Shown one piece after another: positions 13,901 to 14,800 of a stretch of DNA of 14,800 bases (the first letter of the stretch is position 1; each line of letters starts with the position of its first letter). Source of the stretch: an uncultured Capnocytophaga sp. (GTDB lineage: Bacteria > Bacteroidota > Bacteroidia > Flavobacteriales > Flavobacteriaceae); the NCBI GenBank assembly GCA_915070235.1, contig CAJZFM010000021.1:1-14800 (forward strand), in the 5' to 3' direction. Position numbers and translations under genes: made by a program. The notes below the pieces were generated by a model. The model ran no database searches. It worked only from the letters and a program-made list of their open reading frames with translations, and was not told the DNA's origin.

Positions 13901-14800
13901 ACAACAACAACCCACAAGCGATGAGCAGCCTTGCGGCCTCTGACAAGTGGGGAGGTGTCATGCGTGGCATCTCGGCTACCAACTTTGAAGAGAACAATAT
14001 AGAATATATACAATTCTGGGTATTAGACCCTTATACCTCAGGAGAGTTCACCCCTTCTGCCTCAGGCGAATTGGTGTTTGACTTAGGAAATATCTCCGAG
14101 GATATCCTCAAGGACGGCCGCAAGCAGTATGAGAATGGTTTGCCAGGGCTCTCTATACAGTCACCTACCTATACTACCGCTTGGGGGAAAACACCTGTAT
14201 CCCAGTCATTGCTTTATGCTTTTGATAGCAACCAAGAAAACCGCGCCTTGCAGGATATAGGTTTGGACGGACTTACCGATGAACAGGAACGTGCCATCTA
14301 TGCCAATAACTTGGTGGATTCGCCTACTGACCCAGCCTTGGATAACTATGAGTATTATCTTTCCCGCTCAGGTGGGGTGCTTAGCCGATACTATAATTAT
14401 AATGGTACACAAGGTAACTCCCCAGTGGCTGGCAATAGCCAAGCTGCCTCCCTCAATCCAGATACAGAAGATGTGAACAAGGATAACACCATGAGCACCG
14501 TCAATAGCTACTACGAGTACCGCGTGCCTATCCATGGCAATGTACAGCGTACAGACCGCTATGTGAGTGATATCAAGGAAGTATATGCCGAAACCCCTGA
14601 TGGTCAGCCTGTTTTTGCCCGATGGATACAGTATAAGATTCCTATCAAGGACGCCAATCGTCGTGAATACGGTGGCGGGGGAGACCTACGTTCAGTAACC
14701 CATATCCGTATGTACCTCACAGGCTTTGCTTCCGATGTGGTACTACGCTTTGGTACTTTGGACTTGGTACGAGGCGACTGGCGACACTATACCAAATCGC
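10966..14800 (+). CDS. sprA: T9SS outer-membrane translocon SprA (5' part)
   Basis: The frame is open from the ATG at 10966 to the window end, giving 1278 codons; SprA proteins are about 2400 residues, so roughly half is missing. SprA is the very large beta-barrel pore of the type IX secretion system (Sov in Porphyromonas), needed to export gliding adhesins and other cargo. The signal peptide is residues 1-23 (end AFEAFA, then QEKD). Typical SprA stretches follow: GNVAFDLGLRYTKNDNPS (about 151-168), GIDFDQRISLGIQGKVGTRL, FDGEATAYLDDFEAAQ (849-864) and IEYIQFWVLDPY (1012-1023). No internal stop or frameshift was seen. It sits 4 bases after ruvA and probably shares its promoter. Confidence 0.95.
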   Translation, partial: MNGKLFIKLFFFFFMLHAFEAFAQEKDTTEKKKDTIKTSRSLRRLLLKDSDRISRKYKYNAALDKYVYSEKVGEYDISTPIFLTPQEYENLVIRERMGLYFREKSKAMQPTAQGQTPNNAQRDLLPEFYVKSELFESIFGGNNIDIIPQGNVAFDLGLRYTKNDNPSISPEYRSSYGIDFDQRISLGIQGKVGTRLSINAMYDTQATFDFQNVFKLEYTPNEDDIVRKVELGNVSLPLNSSLITGAQSLFGVKTELQFGRTTVTGVFSEQRSQSQTVTAQGGGTMQDFEIRALDYDENRNYFLSQFFRDQYDRALENYPYIRSKVQIVRVEVWATNRSNRTSNIRNIVALQDLGEAKAENTRIAGNAPVGFFRGSIGDRPTNEANKYDPTRMDSPQSVLTKEIRDVATIRSGFGTMSSLVNEGFDYAVLENAQKLEEGRDFKVNKQLGYISLSQRLNNDEILAVAYQYTYEGNVYQVGEFANDGISATTNAYIAGQNKITNNCLVLKMLKSNRLVTGDPIWNLMMKNVYSLNTVQISPDNFRMNIFYNDPSPVNYISPVDEATWNRELTRKILLQLFNFDRLNAYNDPENGGDGFFDFVDGITIDPEYGKIIFTKVEPFGKYLYDKLGGGSRYNDPTAYQPTSTAWNANQKKYVFRSLYTDIKAKALEDAERNKFSLKGRYKSKGGRGISLGAYNVPRGSVRVTVGGRVLQEGIDYTVNYQQGTVQIIDPTIENSNLPIQVSVENNLIFGGQSRRFMGVNVEHKFSDKFVVGTSLINMRERPYTRKANYGQEPVNNTIFGFGGSYSTELPFLTRLLNKVPSLQSDVASNLSVRGEMAFLRPSSPSSSDFDGEATAYLDDFEAAQTTVDIRGMRSWSLASTPLRFGQGSYPNQTLYGNAPEDVDNLKNGYGRAKLAWYSIDPVFYGNNKPGDVSASEISKNSTRRVYVKEIFPERELAQGDLLVQNTLDLAYYPNAKGSYNNNPQAMSSLAASDKWGGVMRGISATNFEENNIEYIQFWVLDPYTSGEFTPSASGELVFDLGNISEDILKDGRKQYENGLPGLSIQSPTYTTAWGKTPVSQSLLYAFDSNQENRALQDIGLDGLTDEQERAIYANNLVDSPTDPALDNYEYYLSRSGGVLSRYYNYNGTQGNSPVAGNSQAASLNPDTEDVNKDNTMSTVNSYYEYRVPIHGNVQRTDRYVSDIKEVYAETPDGQPVFARWIQYKIPIKDANRREYGGGGDLRSVTHIRMYLTGFASDVVLRFGTLDLVRGDWRHYTKS

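Noticed and set aside
11335-14013. Several minus-strand reading frames opposite sprA
   Set aside because: They lie inside an uninterrupted SprA coding frame with clear family motifs, and none has recognisable protein character.

Overview
The window looks like ordinary chromosome of a Bacteroidota bacterium, class Flavobacteriia. The genus Capnocytophaga is my best guess, from overall character rather than a marker. The evidence is a ruvA-sprA pair, a type B type IX secretion (T9SS) C-terminal sorting domain, lipoproteins with a Lys-Glu motif after the lipidated cysteine, a cysteine-free L32, and many promoter -7 boxes of the Bacteroidota form TAnnTTTG. Coding GC is moderate and the spacers are AT-rich and full of short repeats. 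I see no phage, plasmid, IS, CRISPR, tRNA or rRNA.

Layout. 1-448 (+): 3' end of a secreted protein with a proline-rich repeat linker and a T9SS sorting domain. 519-2724 (-): two tandem paralogous beta-propeller-like lipoproteins, probably one operon. 2976-3302 (-): a small acidic/basic protein with a duplicated 14-residue motif. 3461-4588 (+): a DegT/DnrJ/EryC1/StrS aminotransferase. 4683-5660 (+): pyruvate dehydrogenase E1 beta. 5940-6698 (-): a DUF177 (YceD) protein followed by rpmF. 6770-7849 (-): recF. 7963-9262 (+): a membrane-anchored TPR protein and ribH, one base apart. 9635-9985 (+): a 2[4Fe-4S] ferredoxin. 10374 to the end (+): ruvA and, 4 bases later, sprA, the T9SS outer-membrane translocon, cut off by the window edge after 1278 codons.

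How it fits together. sprA encodes the pore through which T9SS cargo leaves the cell, and the first gene encodes such cargo. The two lipoproteins probably also reach the surface, by the separate lipoprotein-export signal. The rest is housekeeping: translation (L32), repair (RecF, RuvA), riboflavin (RibH), central metabolism (PDH E1 beta) and electron transfer (ferredoxin).

The unusual material is in the spacers. (i) Tandem arrays with a 7-bp period, different in sequence at each locus, mostly begin within 0-8 bases of a stop codon, and each unit carries one stop codon on the gene strand. (ii) A REP/BIME-like inverted repeat with a GTAG foot lies at 5701-5787, with a decayed second copy at 10171-10244. 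(iii) Two inverted DnaA-box-like 9-mers follow recF and overlap the yceD promoter. (iv) A 9-mer, TTAATCATT, recurs in three upstream regions. I found no convincing new multi-gene system.
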